The notes under the pieces: generated by a model
Told to the model about the DNA's origin: nothing
Databases searched by the model: none
Seen by the model: only the letters and a program-made list of their open reading frames with translations
Program-made: the position numbers and the translations under genes
DNA from: Peptococcaceae bacterium
Lineage (GTDB): Bacteria; Bacillota; Desulfotomaculia; Desulfotomaculales; Desulfocucumaceae
Direction of reading: 5' to 3'
Assembly: GCA_013336365.1 (NCBI GenBank)
Contig: JAAXTT010000005.1
Span: forward strand, 1 to 27,589
DNA: 27,589 nucleotides
In this document: one piece after another, positions 15,594 to 24,057 of the stretch
How positions within the stretch are numbered: the stretch's first letter is position 1
How the letters are laid out: each line of letters begins with the position of its first letter

Positions 15594-16085
15594 TTACAGC
15601 GCTTTTATTATCCCTGCCGGCACTCCCGCTACCATAACATCCGAAGGCACATCCCGGGAAACCAGTGCTCCCGCCGCAATTACAGCTCTGTCACCAATGA
15701 TAATCCCCGGCAGTATCGTGCTGTTTGCTCCAATCATAACCTCTTTGCCAATAACAACCTCCCCGGTGCGATATTCCCCAATCAAGAACTCATGGCAAAG
15801 TATGGTACAATTATAGCCGATAATGCTGTCATCACCAACAGTAATCAATTGTGGGTAAAAAACATCAATCACTGCTGCCAAAGCAAAGGAGACCCCGGGT
15901 CCTATTCTGGCACCGAGTCTGCGATACAGCCAGTTTTTCACCGATAAAAAGGGCAGATACTTTGCCAGGTATATAACTGCAAAATTAACTATAATCCTTA
16001 TGGGACTTACTATGTCGCTCCACCCCTGAAGAGAATTTTTGCCCGGTGGAACCTTGTAAACCTTTAATCTTCTGCCTCCTGCCAT
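15594..16085 (-). CDS. hexapeptide-repeat acyltransferase (LbetaH fold)
   Basis: A 163-residue protein. The first ~60 residues include a hydrophobic, possibly membrane-associating stretch (IRIIVNFAVIYLAKYLPFLS). The rest is a left-handed beta-helix of imperfect [LIV]-G-x4 hexapeptides (GDDSIIGYNCTIL, GEVVIGKEVMIGANSTILPG, IIIGDRAVIAAGALVSRDVP) ending in the classic VAGVPAGII. A histidine at the CHEF position is the likely catalytic base. Members O- or N-acetylate sugars or small molecules; the substrate here is unknown. ATG at 16085 has AAGGAG six bases upstream; the in-frame TTG at 16091 abuts that site and is rejected. It follows whiA by 18 bases. Confidence 0.85.
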   Translation of the reverse strand: MAGGRRLKVYKVPPGKNSLQGWSDIVSPIRIIVNFAVIYLAKYLPFLSVKNWLYRRLGARIGPGVSFALAAVIDVFYPQLITVGDDSIIGYNCTILCHEFLIGEYRTGEVVIGKEVMIGANSTILPGIIIGDRAVIAAGALVSRDVPSDVMVAGVPAGIIKAL

Positions 16086-16103
16086 AGCCAACTCCTTCAG
16101 CTC

Positions 16104-17060
16104 TTAAAAATCCCTGTTGCTGATTGTTTGATCAATCATGCCCTGGGCAAGCTCCTCAATTCTTTTCAGCCGATGGCTTACTCCCGACTTGCTTATCTTT
16201 GGATTAAACAGCTCCCCCAGCTCCCTCAAGCTTGCCTCAGGATTGTTTATCCTTGCCTCGGCAATCTGTCGCAAGGGCAGGGTCAATTTGTTCAGCCCGA
16301 TAGTGTCCTTTATCTGACGAATGCTCTCCAGCTGCTGAACAGCAGCACTGACAGTCTTGTTCAGATTGGCTGTTTCACAGTTGACTAAACGATTTACCTG
16401 ATTTTTCATGCCCTTTAAAATTCTTTTATTCTCGAAATCCAACAGCGCCTCATATGCTCCCATATAGCTGAGGCTTGCTATTATCTGCTCACTTTCCTTT
16501 AGATAAACTACATGCCAATTCTTGCGCAGATTAACCTTGGCATCAAGCTTAAATCGCTTGAAGAGATTTTTTATTTCCTGGGCATAGCTCTCCTTAGTGG
16601 TAATAATCTCAAGATGATAGGTAGCCCCGGGTTTGTTTACTGAACCCCCTCCCAGAAAGGTACCTCTGAGATACGCCCTTCGACAGCATTCCCTTTTTAA
16701 AAAATCCTTTCTTATCTTCTCCAGGAAAAGTCCATTCTCATCAGTCAGCCCCAAAACAACTAATATTTCCCTAGTTGTCTGTCCCGGAGGTATTCTAACC
16801 ATATAAATATTATTTTTTTTGAGCTTGCTCTTTTTTTGAACCATTACCTGGGAATGAACATCAAATATTTCCCTCACTAAGGTAAATATCTTTCTTGCAA
16901 CAGCGGCATTTTCATTGACTATATTAATTGAAAGCTCTGAGCCGCTTATTTGAATGCTGCCGTCCATTCTGAAAAGGGAGGACAACTCAGCCATCTTGCA
17001 GCATGGCTTCTGGTCTACGACCCGGGCCAATTCATTTTTAGTCTGGGCAGAAAATGACAC
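16104..17060 (-). CDS. whiA: WhiA family DNA-binding protein
   Basis: A 318-residue WhiA protein, a Gram-positive factor combining a degenerate LAGLIDADG homing-endonuclease-like core (RAYLRGTFLGGGSVNKP, then GATYHLE) with a C-terminal helix-turn-helix (LRELGELFNPKISKSGVSHR, then LKRIEELA). In Streptomyces it controls sporulation division; in Bacillus it affects division and chromosome segregation. The endonuclease residues are degenerate, as usual in the family. The start is GTG at 17060, with GGAGGG six bases upstream. It is the third member of the conserved rapZ-yvcK-whiA block, 46 bases after yvcK. Confidence 0.96.
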   Translation of the reverse strand: MSFSAQTKNELARVVDQKPCCKMAELSSLFRMDGSIQISGSELSINIVNENAAVARKIFTLVREIFDVHSQVMVQKKSKLKKNNIYMVRIPPGQTTREILVVLGLTDENGLFLEKIRKDFLKRECCRRAYLRGTFLGGGSVNKPGATYHLEIITTKESYAQEIKNLFKRFKLDAKVNLRKNWHVVYLKESEQIIASLSYMGAYEALLDFENKRILKGMKNQVNRLVNCETANLNKTVSAAVQQLESIRQIKDTIGLNKLTLPLRQIAEARINNPEASLRELGELFNPKISKSGVSHRLKRIEELAQGMIDQTISNRDF

Positions 17061-17106
17061 ACTATTCCCTCCTTAGCAGTGTATTATCAGGCTTTCCCTT
17101 TTTTCT

Positions 17107-18369
17107 CTATTTCAATATCAGCTTAAAAATCCTTTGGGCCAGAATATCCTGGTCATGCCTGACCACTTCACCCTTCGCCAGCAAAAAATCAGCAACTGCA
17201 TTCAAGCCTTGCTTTTCAATCTCCTTTAGGTCATTAGCCACAGGAACAGAGCCTTGCTCAGCATATCTTTCCCGGACCGGCTTAGCTATCTCTTCCCTAT
17301 TGAGCAGAACACAATCCAGAATCGGACCCACATGGCGGATTATTGCCCTTACATGCTGGCTGGCAGTGTAGTCCTCAGTCTCTCCGACCTGGGTCATAAT
17401 ATTACAGATATAAAGCTTAATTGCCGGAGATTTTTCAATTGCCTCAGCCATTCCGGCAACCATCAGGCTTGGGAGAATACTGGTATACAGACTGCCCGGT
17501 CCAATAATAATTGCATCTGCTTCGGCAAATGCCTCTATAGCCTCGGGCAAAGGCTGACAAGTATTAGGCTCAAGAAAAATTCTTTTAATCGGTTTGCCAT
17601 ATTTAGGGATATTCGACTCGCCATAAATAATTTTTCCGTCAATATATTCCGCTCCCAGGGATACGTTTTCCAAGGTTGCCGGAAGCACCCTGCCCCTTAC
17701 AGCCAAAACCCTGCTCAAGCTGTGGATGGCCTGATTGAAGCCGCCCTCCAAATCATTCATTGCCGCAATAAGCAAATTACCTAAATTATGCCCGGCCAGC
17801 TCCCCCATGGAGAAACGATATTGAAAAAGTCCTTCCATAAGAGACTCTTTATCAGCCAAGGCCACCAAGCAGTTTCTTATGTCTCCGGGAGGAAGTATTC
17901 CCAGGTCATCCCTAAGGCGTCCTGAGCTGCCTCCATCATCCGCCACTGAAACAACTGCAGTCAGATTGCAAGTATACTTCTTTAGACCCTTCAACAGAAG
18001 AGCGAGGCCTGTGCCACCTCCGACAACAACTATTCTGGGACCGCGGTTCAGATATCTGCGAGTATAAAGCACCTCGGCCAAACGTCCTTTATCTTCCGGA
18101 GCCAAGGCAAAAACAATTGATTTGAACGCCTTCTCCAAGCCGTAAACAATGCCCGCTATACCGATAATCAACAGCACCACAGCCCCGGGATAGCGGGAAA
18201 ACCCTCCAAACAGACGCTCTCCCCACCTTAAAAGCAAATACTGGTTTAATGGCAACAAATTGGCCACCAGTAAAGCAAGTCCGACACCTAGGATTAATAT
18301 CCCCAGCATGGCAATTACCAGCCATCTCTTAACCTTTAGACCGGGATACAGCCACTTAAACTGATTCAT
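17107..18369 (-). CDS. yvcK: YvcK-type gluconeogenesis factor with N-terminal membrane anchor
   Basis: A 420-residue member of the YvcK/CofD-like family (UPF0052). In Bacillus, YvcK is needed for growth on gluconeogenic carbon and for cell shape, and binds UDP-GlcNAc. The conserved core starts near residue 112: VVVGGGTGLALLLKGLK, then VSVADDGGSSGRLRDDLG and PPGDIRNCLVALADKES, and later IIIGPGSLYTSILP. Before it are two hydrophobic segments (about 15-37 and 62-78), so this is the membrane-anchored form seen in various Clostridia. Its ATG overlaps the rapZ stop by four bases, indicating translational coupling. Confidence 0.96.
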   Translation of the reverse strand: MNQFKWLYPGLKVKRWLVIAMLGILILGVGLALLVANLLPLNQYLLLRWGERLFGGFSRYPGAVVLLIIGIAGIVYGLEKAFKSIVFALAPEDKGRLAEVLYTRRYLNRGPRIVVVGGGTGLALLLKGLKKYTCNLTAVVSVADDGGSSGRLRDDLGILPPGDIRNCLVALADKESLMEGLFQYRFSMGELAGHNLGNLLIAAMNDLEGGFNQAIHSLSRVLAVRGRVLPATLENVSLGAEYIDGKIIYGESNIPKYGKPIKRIFLEPNTCQPLPEAIEAFAEADAIIIGPGSLYTSILPSLMVAGMAEAIEKSPAIKLYICNIMTQVGETEDYTASQHVRAIIRHVGPILDCVLLNREEIAKPVRERYAEQGSVPVANDLKEIEKQGLNAVADFLLAKGEVVRHDQDILAQRIFKLILK

Positions 18370-19241
18370 TGCTGCAACCCCGCTTTTATATTAATATCTC
18401 TGTGCCGAATCCTGGAATTATAACCCTGCTTCGAAAGGTGTTCCGCCAATTTGTTGACTACTGTTACAGAACGATGCATGCCACCGGTGCAGCCAACGGC
18501 AATATTCAGGGAGGTTTTTCCTTCCTTGATATACTGGGGAACAAGAAAATCAATAAAATCAATAAATTTTGTCATGAATTCCAAGGATTCCGGAGAGCTC
18601 ATAACATATTCCTGAACCTCAAGTTCATTTCCATTCATTTTACCTAAAACAGGATCATAATATGGGTTGGGCATAAACCGGACATCAAAAACCAAATCAC
18701 TGTCAATAGGTATTCCATATTTATAACCAAAGGATGCCACAACAATTTTCAATTCGGGAATACTGGTGCTATCACCAAAAAAACTGTTTATTTCTTCCCG
18801 AAGCTGGTTGTTGCTCAGATTGGAGGTATCGATTATTTTATGGGCCCTTCCTCTGATATCCTGAAGCAAACGTCTTTCCTTATCAATCCAATGCAAAATA
18901 TCACCATCATCACCCATGGGATGAGCTCGCCGAGTTTCCTTGAAACGCCTGATCAGAATTTCCCGAGAAGCCTCTAAAAACAAGATCTCGTATTTTATAC
19001 CCATGCCGCCCAGCTGATTGAGAACCTGGGAAAGGGCATTGAAAAACTCTCCTCCTCGTATATCAACTACCAGAGCAATATTATCAATATCCTTTTTTGA
19101 TTCTATGCAAAGCTCAACGAACTTAGGAATCAAAGTGGGGGGTAAATTATCCACACAAAAAAACCCCAAGTCCTCCAAGCTTATCACTGCATGAGTTTTA
19201 CCTGCTCCTGAGAGACCGGTAACGATAAGCAGCCTTTTCAT
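18366..19241 (-). CDS. rapZ: RapZ/YvcJ nucleotide-binding protein
   Basis: A 291-residue P-loop ATPase/GTPase-like protein with Walker A GLSGAGKT (9-16), FVDNLPP-type CVDNLPPTLIP, the C-terminal-domain signature DVRFMPNPYYDPVLG and CTGGMHRSV. Escherichia coli RapZ is an RNA-binding adaptor for glmS regulation; Bacillus YvcJ hydrolyses nucleotides and influences competence. The Gram-positive role is less defined, so YvcJ may be the better name here. The ATG at 19241 has GGGAGG upstream. It is the first gene of the rapZ-yvcK-whiA block, 47 bases after uvrC, with a 4-base stop/start overlap with yvcK. Confidence 0.95.
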   Translation of the reverse strand: MKRLLIVTGLSGAGKTHAVISLEDLGFFCVDNLPPTLIPKFVELCIESKKDIDNIALVVDIRGGEFFNALSQVLNQLGGMGIKYEILFLEASREILIRRFKETRRAHPMGDDGDILHWIDKERRLLQDIRGRAHKIIDTSNLSNNQLREEINSFFGDSTSIPELKIVVASFGYKYGIPIDSDLVFDVRFMPNPYYDPVLGKMNGNELEVQEYVMSSPESLEFMTKFIDFIDFLVPQYIKEGKTSLNIAVGCTGGMHRSVTVVNKLAEHLSKQGYNSRIRHRDINIKAGLQQ

Positions 19242-19288
19242 AATATCCTCCCAAAATCGTATTTATCTTGCCAATGACCTGGCAATAT

Positions 19289-21142
19289 TTATTTGTTTGT
19301 CTCAAAATATTTGGCAACCTCAAGAGCTGTCTTTCTATTCATCCCCGGAATTCCTGCCAAGTCATCGACATCGGCCTCCGCTAGGGACTGAATTGTGGGG
19401 TATGCCTTCAAAAGTGCTCTTTTTCTAACCTTGCCAACACCCTCTATCTCATCAAGAAGTGATTTTAAATTTCTTTTGGTCCTTAGCTGACGGTGATAGG
19501 CAACTGCAAATCTGTGGGCCTCATCCCTGATTCTTTGCAAAAGATAAAGTGCCTTTGAATCAATTGGCAGCCTTAGGGGATACTCCTCTCCAGGCTTAAA
19601 AATCAGCTCCTCTTCCTTGGCTAAAGCAAACAAAGGAATATCTGAAACACCATTTTTCTCCATAGCTTCTCGGGCTGCTGAAAGCTGACCCTTTCCTCCA
19701 TCAACAATAACTAAATCCGGGAGAACAGAAAATCCGGCCTTTTTTGTGGACAACAGTCCCAGCCTGATTAGCTCCTTTTCTTCTTTAGACCTTCTGAAAC
19801 GCCGATCAAGAACCTCATGCATGGCTGCGAAATCATTTTGTCCGACAACGGTTTTTATCTTAAAATGACGATATTCCTCTGTTGCAGGTCTGCCCTCGAC
19901 AAATACTGCCATAGAGGCAACCGTTTCAGCACCTTGGATATTGGAAATATCATAGCACTCCATCCTGACCGGTCTGCCGATCAAACCAAGGATATCTCCC
20001 AGCTCGGTTACATCCTTGCTACCATCTCTAATTGACTCTGCCCTCAGCAGAGCTTCCTCCAGGGCCATTTGGGCATTTTGGGCAGCCATTTCCACAAGCT
20101 TCCTTTTTTCTCCCCTTTTTGGCCGGCGGATATGGACCCTGGTGCCTTTCTTTTCTGAAAGCCATCGGGAAAGAACCTCAGCTTCATCGTCCAGCTCACT
20201 GGAAATCAAGATCTCTCCCGGGATAAAATCAGCACTATGATAGTATTGCTTCAGAAAAGAGTTGACAACCTCCTGGGCAGATTCATCTCCCGGAATTTTC
20301 AAAGAGAAGGAATCCCTTCCCAGCAATTTACCTCCCCGGACAAAAAATACCATTACTGCAGCCTGTCCTTGTTCAACAACAGCAGCGACAATATCCTGGT
20401 CTTCACCGGAACAGGATACTATCTTTTGTTTTTCCAACACCTCTTCAATAGCAATAATTTGGTCCCGCAAACGGGCAGCCAGCTCAAACTCCATATTTTC
20501 AGCTGCTTGCTCCATTCTATCCCGAAGTTTTTTTACCACTTCCTCCTGTCTGCCTTCCAAAAATAAAATTACCTCTTTTATCCTGGCCCGGTAATTTTCT
20601 TTGTCCACCAGACCGGCACAGGGGGCAAGACAACGTCCTATATGATAATTAAGACAGGGCCTGCTTTTGGGCTGTAGTATCTTGTCCCTGCAGGTTCGCA
20701 GGGGAAAAAGCCTGCCAATCAGCTTTAAGGTTTCATTTACTGCACCTACCCTAGTATATGGCCCAAAATATTTGGCTCCGTCCTTTAGAACTCTTCTGGT
20801 AATATGTACCCTTGGGAAATCCTCTCCAAGGGTTACCTTTAGAAAAGGATAGCTTTTATCATCTCTTAAAAGAATATTGTAGCGGGGATAATGGGTCTTG
20901 ATAAGATTGGACTCCAATATAAGTGCCTCAATCTCACTGTCAGTGATTATATATTCAAGGTCAGCTGCCTTTTCCATCATTAGGGCAACCTTAGGGCTTT
21001 GCCCTGAAGTTGCATGAAAATATGACCGTACTCTGTTTTTCAAGGATACCGCCTTGCCCACATAAATTATTTTATCCTCAGAATCCTTGAAAAGGTATAC
21101 CCCAGGCCGGTCTGGAAGATGCCTGAGCGTTTCCTGTAACAT
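19289..21142 (-). CDS. uvrC: excinuclease ABC subunit C
   Basis: A 617-residue UvrC, the nuclease making both incisions in nucleotide-excision repair. Domains in order: the GIY-YIG 3'-incision domain (GVYLF at 14-18, YVGKA from 27), a cysteine-containing region, the UVR motif that contacts UvrB (about 200-235), the RNase H-like 5'-incision domain (ECYDISNIQGAETVASM, then DLVIVDGGKGQL) and C-terminal tandem helix-hairpin-helix (LDEIEGVGKVRKRALLKAYP, then LAGIPGMNRKTALEVAKYF). Length is normal. ATG with GGAGTG upstream. It follows uvrA by 46 bases. Confidence 0.98.
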   Translation of the reverse strand: MLQETLRHLPDRPGVYLFKDSEDKIIYVGKAVSLKNRVRSYFHATSGQSPKVALMMEKAADLEYIITDSEIEALILESNLIKTHYPRYNILLRDDKSYPFLKVTLGEDFPRVHITRRVLKDGAKYFGPYTRVGAVNETLKLIGRLFPLRTCRDKILQPKSRPCLNYHIGRCLAPCAGLVDKENYRARIKEVILFLEGRQEEVVKKLRDRMEQAAENMEFELAARLRDQIIAIEEVLEKQKIVSCSGEDQDIVAAVVEQGQAAVMVFFVRGGKLLGRDSFSLKIPGDESAQEVVNSFLKQYYHSADFIPGEILISSELDDEAEVLSRWLSEKKGTRVHIRRPKRGEKRKLVEMAAQNAQMALEEALLRAESIRDGSKDVTELGDILGLIGRPVRMECYDISNIQGAETVASMAVFVEGRPATEEYRHFKIKTVVGQNDFAAMHEVLDRRFRRSKEEKELIRLGLLSTKKAGFSVLPDLVIVDGGKGQLSAAREAMEKNGVSDIPLFALAKEEELIFKPGEEYPLRLPIDSKALYLLQRIRDEAHRFAVAYHRQLRTKRNLKSLLDEIEGVGKVRKRALLKAYPTIQSLAEADVDDLAGIPGMNRKTALEVAKYFETNK

Positions 21143-21188
21143 AGGTCACACTCCTAAAGCTATCAGCTATTGATAGAAAATCCCTTTA

Positions 21189-23999
21189 TTATCCCAGTCT
21201 TGGCTTCAGATATTCTCCTGTATAGGAGACCGGATTGTTAGCTACCTCCTCCGGGGTTCCCACAGCCAAAACAGTTCCCCCCCTATGACCACCCTCAGGT
21301 CCTAGATCAATGAGATAATCAGCAGTCTTGATTACATCCAAATTATGCTCTATTACTATAACGGTATCTCCGGACTCAACCAGTCGATGAAGGACCTTCA
21401 ACAATCTTTCCACATCATCGGTATGCAATCCGGTGGTTGGCTCATCAAGAATATATAGGGTTTTACCACTGGAGCGACGAGACAGCTCAGTTGCAAGCTT
21501 AACCCTTTGAGCCTCTCCTCCTGACAGCTCAGGAGCCGGCTGTCCCAGTCTTATATAGCCCAGACCAACATCATGGAGGGTCTTGAGCCTACGATGTATT
21601 TTAGGGTGATTCTGAAAGAAATCCAACCCATTTTCAACTGTCATCTCCAGCACATCAGAAATATTCATGCCCCGGTACTTTACATCCAAAGTTTCCCGAT
21701 TATATCTCAGTCCCTTGCAAACCTCACAGGGAACATAAACATCGGGAAGAAAGTGCATTTCTATTTTTATTATCCCATCACCATGACATGCCTCACACCT
21801 GCCCCCTTTGACATTAAAGCTGAATCTGCCGGGAAGATAGCCTCTCATTCTTGCTTCACTGGTCTGAGAAAATAATTCCCTGATATCAGTAAAAACCCCG
21901 GTATAGGTGGCGGGATTGGACCTGGGAGTTCTCCCGATAGGTGATTGATCCACCTCGATAACCTTGTCCAAAAATTCCAAGCCCTTGATTTCCTTGAAAG
22001 CCCCTGGCTTTGCCCGTGCTCTGTTCAGCTCATGGGCCAGATGCTTGTAAAGAATTTCGTTAACCAAGGTGCTTTTCCCCGAACCGGAAACTCCGGTTAC
22101 ACAGATAAACAGGTTTAGTGGAAAAAACACATCGATATTCTGTAAATTATTCTCACTGGCACCAAGAATTTCTATTCCCTTGTCATTGGCAGCTCTTCTC
22201 TCTTTAGGAACCGCAATAAATTTCTTGCCGCTAAGATACTGTCCGGTTATGGAATCAGAGCTGTTGAGAATATCTTCCAGGGTCCCGCTGGCTACAACCT
22301 GACCACCATTTTCACCGGCCCCGGGGCCCATGTCGATAATATAATCCGCCACAGCCATGGTATCCTCATCATGCTCTACTATAATCAAAGTATTGCCAAC
22401 ATCTCTGAGTCTTACCAGAGTATCCAGCAAACGGCGATTATCTCGTTGATGCAGACCTATACTGGGCTCATCTAAAATATACAAAACTCCCATAAGTCCA
22501 CTGCCTATTTGGGTGGCCAATCTTATTCTCTGGGCCTCTCCTCCAGAAAGAGTTCCTGCCGCCCGACCAAGAGTCAGATAATCCAAGCCAACATTAACCA
22601 GAAAACCAAGCCTCTCATTGATCTCATTCAATATCTGTCTGGCAATAATCCTTTCCCGTTCAGTAAGCTCCAATTCCTGTAGGAACTTCAAGGACTCGGA
22701 TACTGCCATTGAGGTCAGCTGAACTATAGAAATACCACCAACCTTGACAGCCAATGCCTCGGGACGCAAACGAGAGCCCTGACAGGTTGGGCAGGCTACA
22801 TTGCTCATATATTTTTCAATTTCCTGCCGCATATATTCTGAGCTTGTCTCCCTATAGCGCCTTGCCAGATTGTTGACAACTCCCTCAAAGGGGGAGTTAT
22901 AGCTGTGACTAAGACCCTGATAGCCGTTAAAAAGAACCTTTATAGGATCAGTTCCACTACCATACAATATTTTATCCAGATCCTTGGGTGTCATTTTACT
23001 GATGGGAATATCCAGACTGAAGTTATATTTGTCTGCTACTGCTTCCAGCAAAGAAAAATAATTCTGACTCTTTATCCATCCTTCAATAGCACCTTGGTTA
23101 ATAGATTTTTCTCTGTCGGGCATTAATAGCTCCAGATCAATCTCCTGCTTAATCCCAAGACCTGTGCATTCCGGACAGGCACCGAAGGGATTGTTAAAGG
23201 AAAATAAACGGGGAGCCATTTCCGGGATGCTTATTCCACATTCCCAACAGGCAAAGTTTTCACTGAAAATAATCTCTTCCTTGTCCTCTATAGCAACCAA
23301 AACCAGGCCGGCAGCACTTTTTAAAGAGGTTTCCAGAGAATCGGCCAGTCTCTTTTCCGAACCGGGTCGGATTATTATTCTGTCTACTACAATTTCTATT
23401 GAATGCTTTTTATTTTTTTCCAGCTTGATTTCTTCGGAAACCTCCATCAGCTGTCCATCAACTCTCATGCGAACAAAGCCATTGCGCCTAATTTCCTCAA
23501 AGGTTCTCTGAAACTCCCCTTTTTTACCTCTTACTATGGGGGCCATTATAGTGAGCCTAGTCCCCTCCTCTAATACAGCAAGATGATCTACCATCTGCTG
23601 GACTGTCTGTCTGGAAATTTTTTGTCCACACTGAGGGCAATGAGGAGTGCCTGCTCTAGCATAAAGAAGTCTTAAATAATCATAAATCTCAGTAACCGTA
23701 CCCACAGTAGACCTTGGATTATGGGAGGTTGTTTTTTGATCTATGGAAATAGCCGGAGATAGTCCTTCTATATAATCAAGGTCAGGCTTATCCATTTGAC
23801 CCAAAAATTGCCGGGCATAAGAGGACAAAGACTCCACATATCGTCTCTGCCCTTCTGCATATATGGTGTCAAAAGCAAGGGAGGATTTGCCGGAGCCGGA
23901 AACCCCGGTAATAACTACCAATTTATCCCTAGGAATCTCCACATCAATATTTTTAAGGTTGTGTGACCTAGCACCTTTAATAATAATTTTATTCTGCAT
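21189..23999 (-). CDS. uvrA: excinuclease ABC subunit A
   Basis: A 936-residue damage-recognition ATPase with two ABC modules: Walker A GVSGSGKSSLAFDT (about 33-46) and GVSGSGKSTLVNE in the second half, signatures TLSGGEAQRIRLA and ELSGGEAQRVKLA, and Walker B ILDEPSIGLHQRD and ILDEPTTGLHTDD. Zinc-binding cysteine pairs are present at CPQCG, CWECG/CPECTG and CEACHG/CEVCKG. Length and domain order are normal for a housekeeping UvrA. The ATG has GGAGG five bases upstream. It lies 58 bases after uvrB and 46 before uvrC, forming a complete uvrBAC set. Confidence 0.98.
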   Translation of the reverse strand: MQNKIIIKGARSHNLKNIDVEIPRDKLVVITGVSGSGKSSLAFDTIYAEGQRRYVESLSSYARQFLGQMDKPDLDYIEGLSPAISIDQKTTSHNPRSTVGTVTEIYDYLRLLYARAGTPHCPQCGQKISRQTVQQMVDHLAVLEEGTRLTIMAPIVRGKKGEFQRTFEEIRRNGFVRMRVDGQLMEVSEEIKLEKNKKHSIEIVVDRIIIRPGSEKRLADSLETSLKSAAGLVLVAIEDKEEIIFSENFACWECGISIPEMAPRLFSFNNPFGACPECTGLGIKQEIDLELLMPDREKSINQGAIEGWIKSQNYFSLLEAVADKYNFSLDIPISKMTPKDLDKILYGSGTDPIKVLFNGYQGLSHSYNSPFEGVVNNLARRYRETSSEYMRQEIEKYMSNVACPTCQGSRLRPEALAVKVGGISIVQLTSMAVSESLKFLQELELTERERIIARQILNEINERLGFLVNVGLDYLTLGRAAGTLSGGEAQRIRLATQIGSGLMGVLYILDEPSIGLHQRDNRRLLDTLVRLRDVGNTLIIVEHDEDTMAVADYIIDMGPGAGENGGQVVASGTLEDILNSSDSITGQYLSGKKFIAVPKERRAANDKGIEILGASENNLQNIDVFFPLNLFICVTGVSGSGKSTLVNEILYKHLAHELNRARAKPGAFKEIKGLEFLDKVIEVDQSPIGRTPRSNPATYTGVFTDIRELFSQTSEARMRGYLPGRFSFNVKGGRCEACHGDGIIKIEMHFLPDVYVPCEVCKGLRYNRETLDVKYRGMNISDVLEMTVENGLDFFQNHPKIHRRLKTLHDVGLGYIRLGQPAPELSGGEAQRVKLATELSRRSSGKTLYILDEPTTGLHTDDVERLLKVLHRLVESGDTVIVIEHNLDVIKTADYLIDLGPEGGHRGGTVLAVGTPEEVANNPVSYTGEYLKPRLG

Positions 24000-24057
24000 T
24001 ATTTTCCTCCAGATTATAATATCAGCCCCTATTACATCTTTAGCCGGCTGCTGATTT

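Noticed and set aside
16086..16091. TTG start two codons upstream of the acyltransferase ATG
   Set aside because: The AAGGAG directly abuts this TTG, leaving no spacing, whereas it is six bases from the ATG at 16085.
17254..17784. 176-codon plus-strand open frame opposite yvcK
   Set aside because: The minus-strand YvcK reading is full length with all motifs; the plus-strand frame has no recognisable domain.
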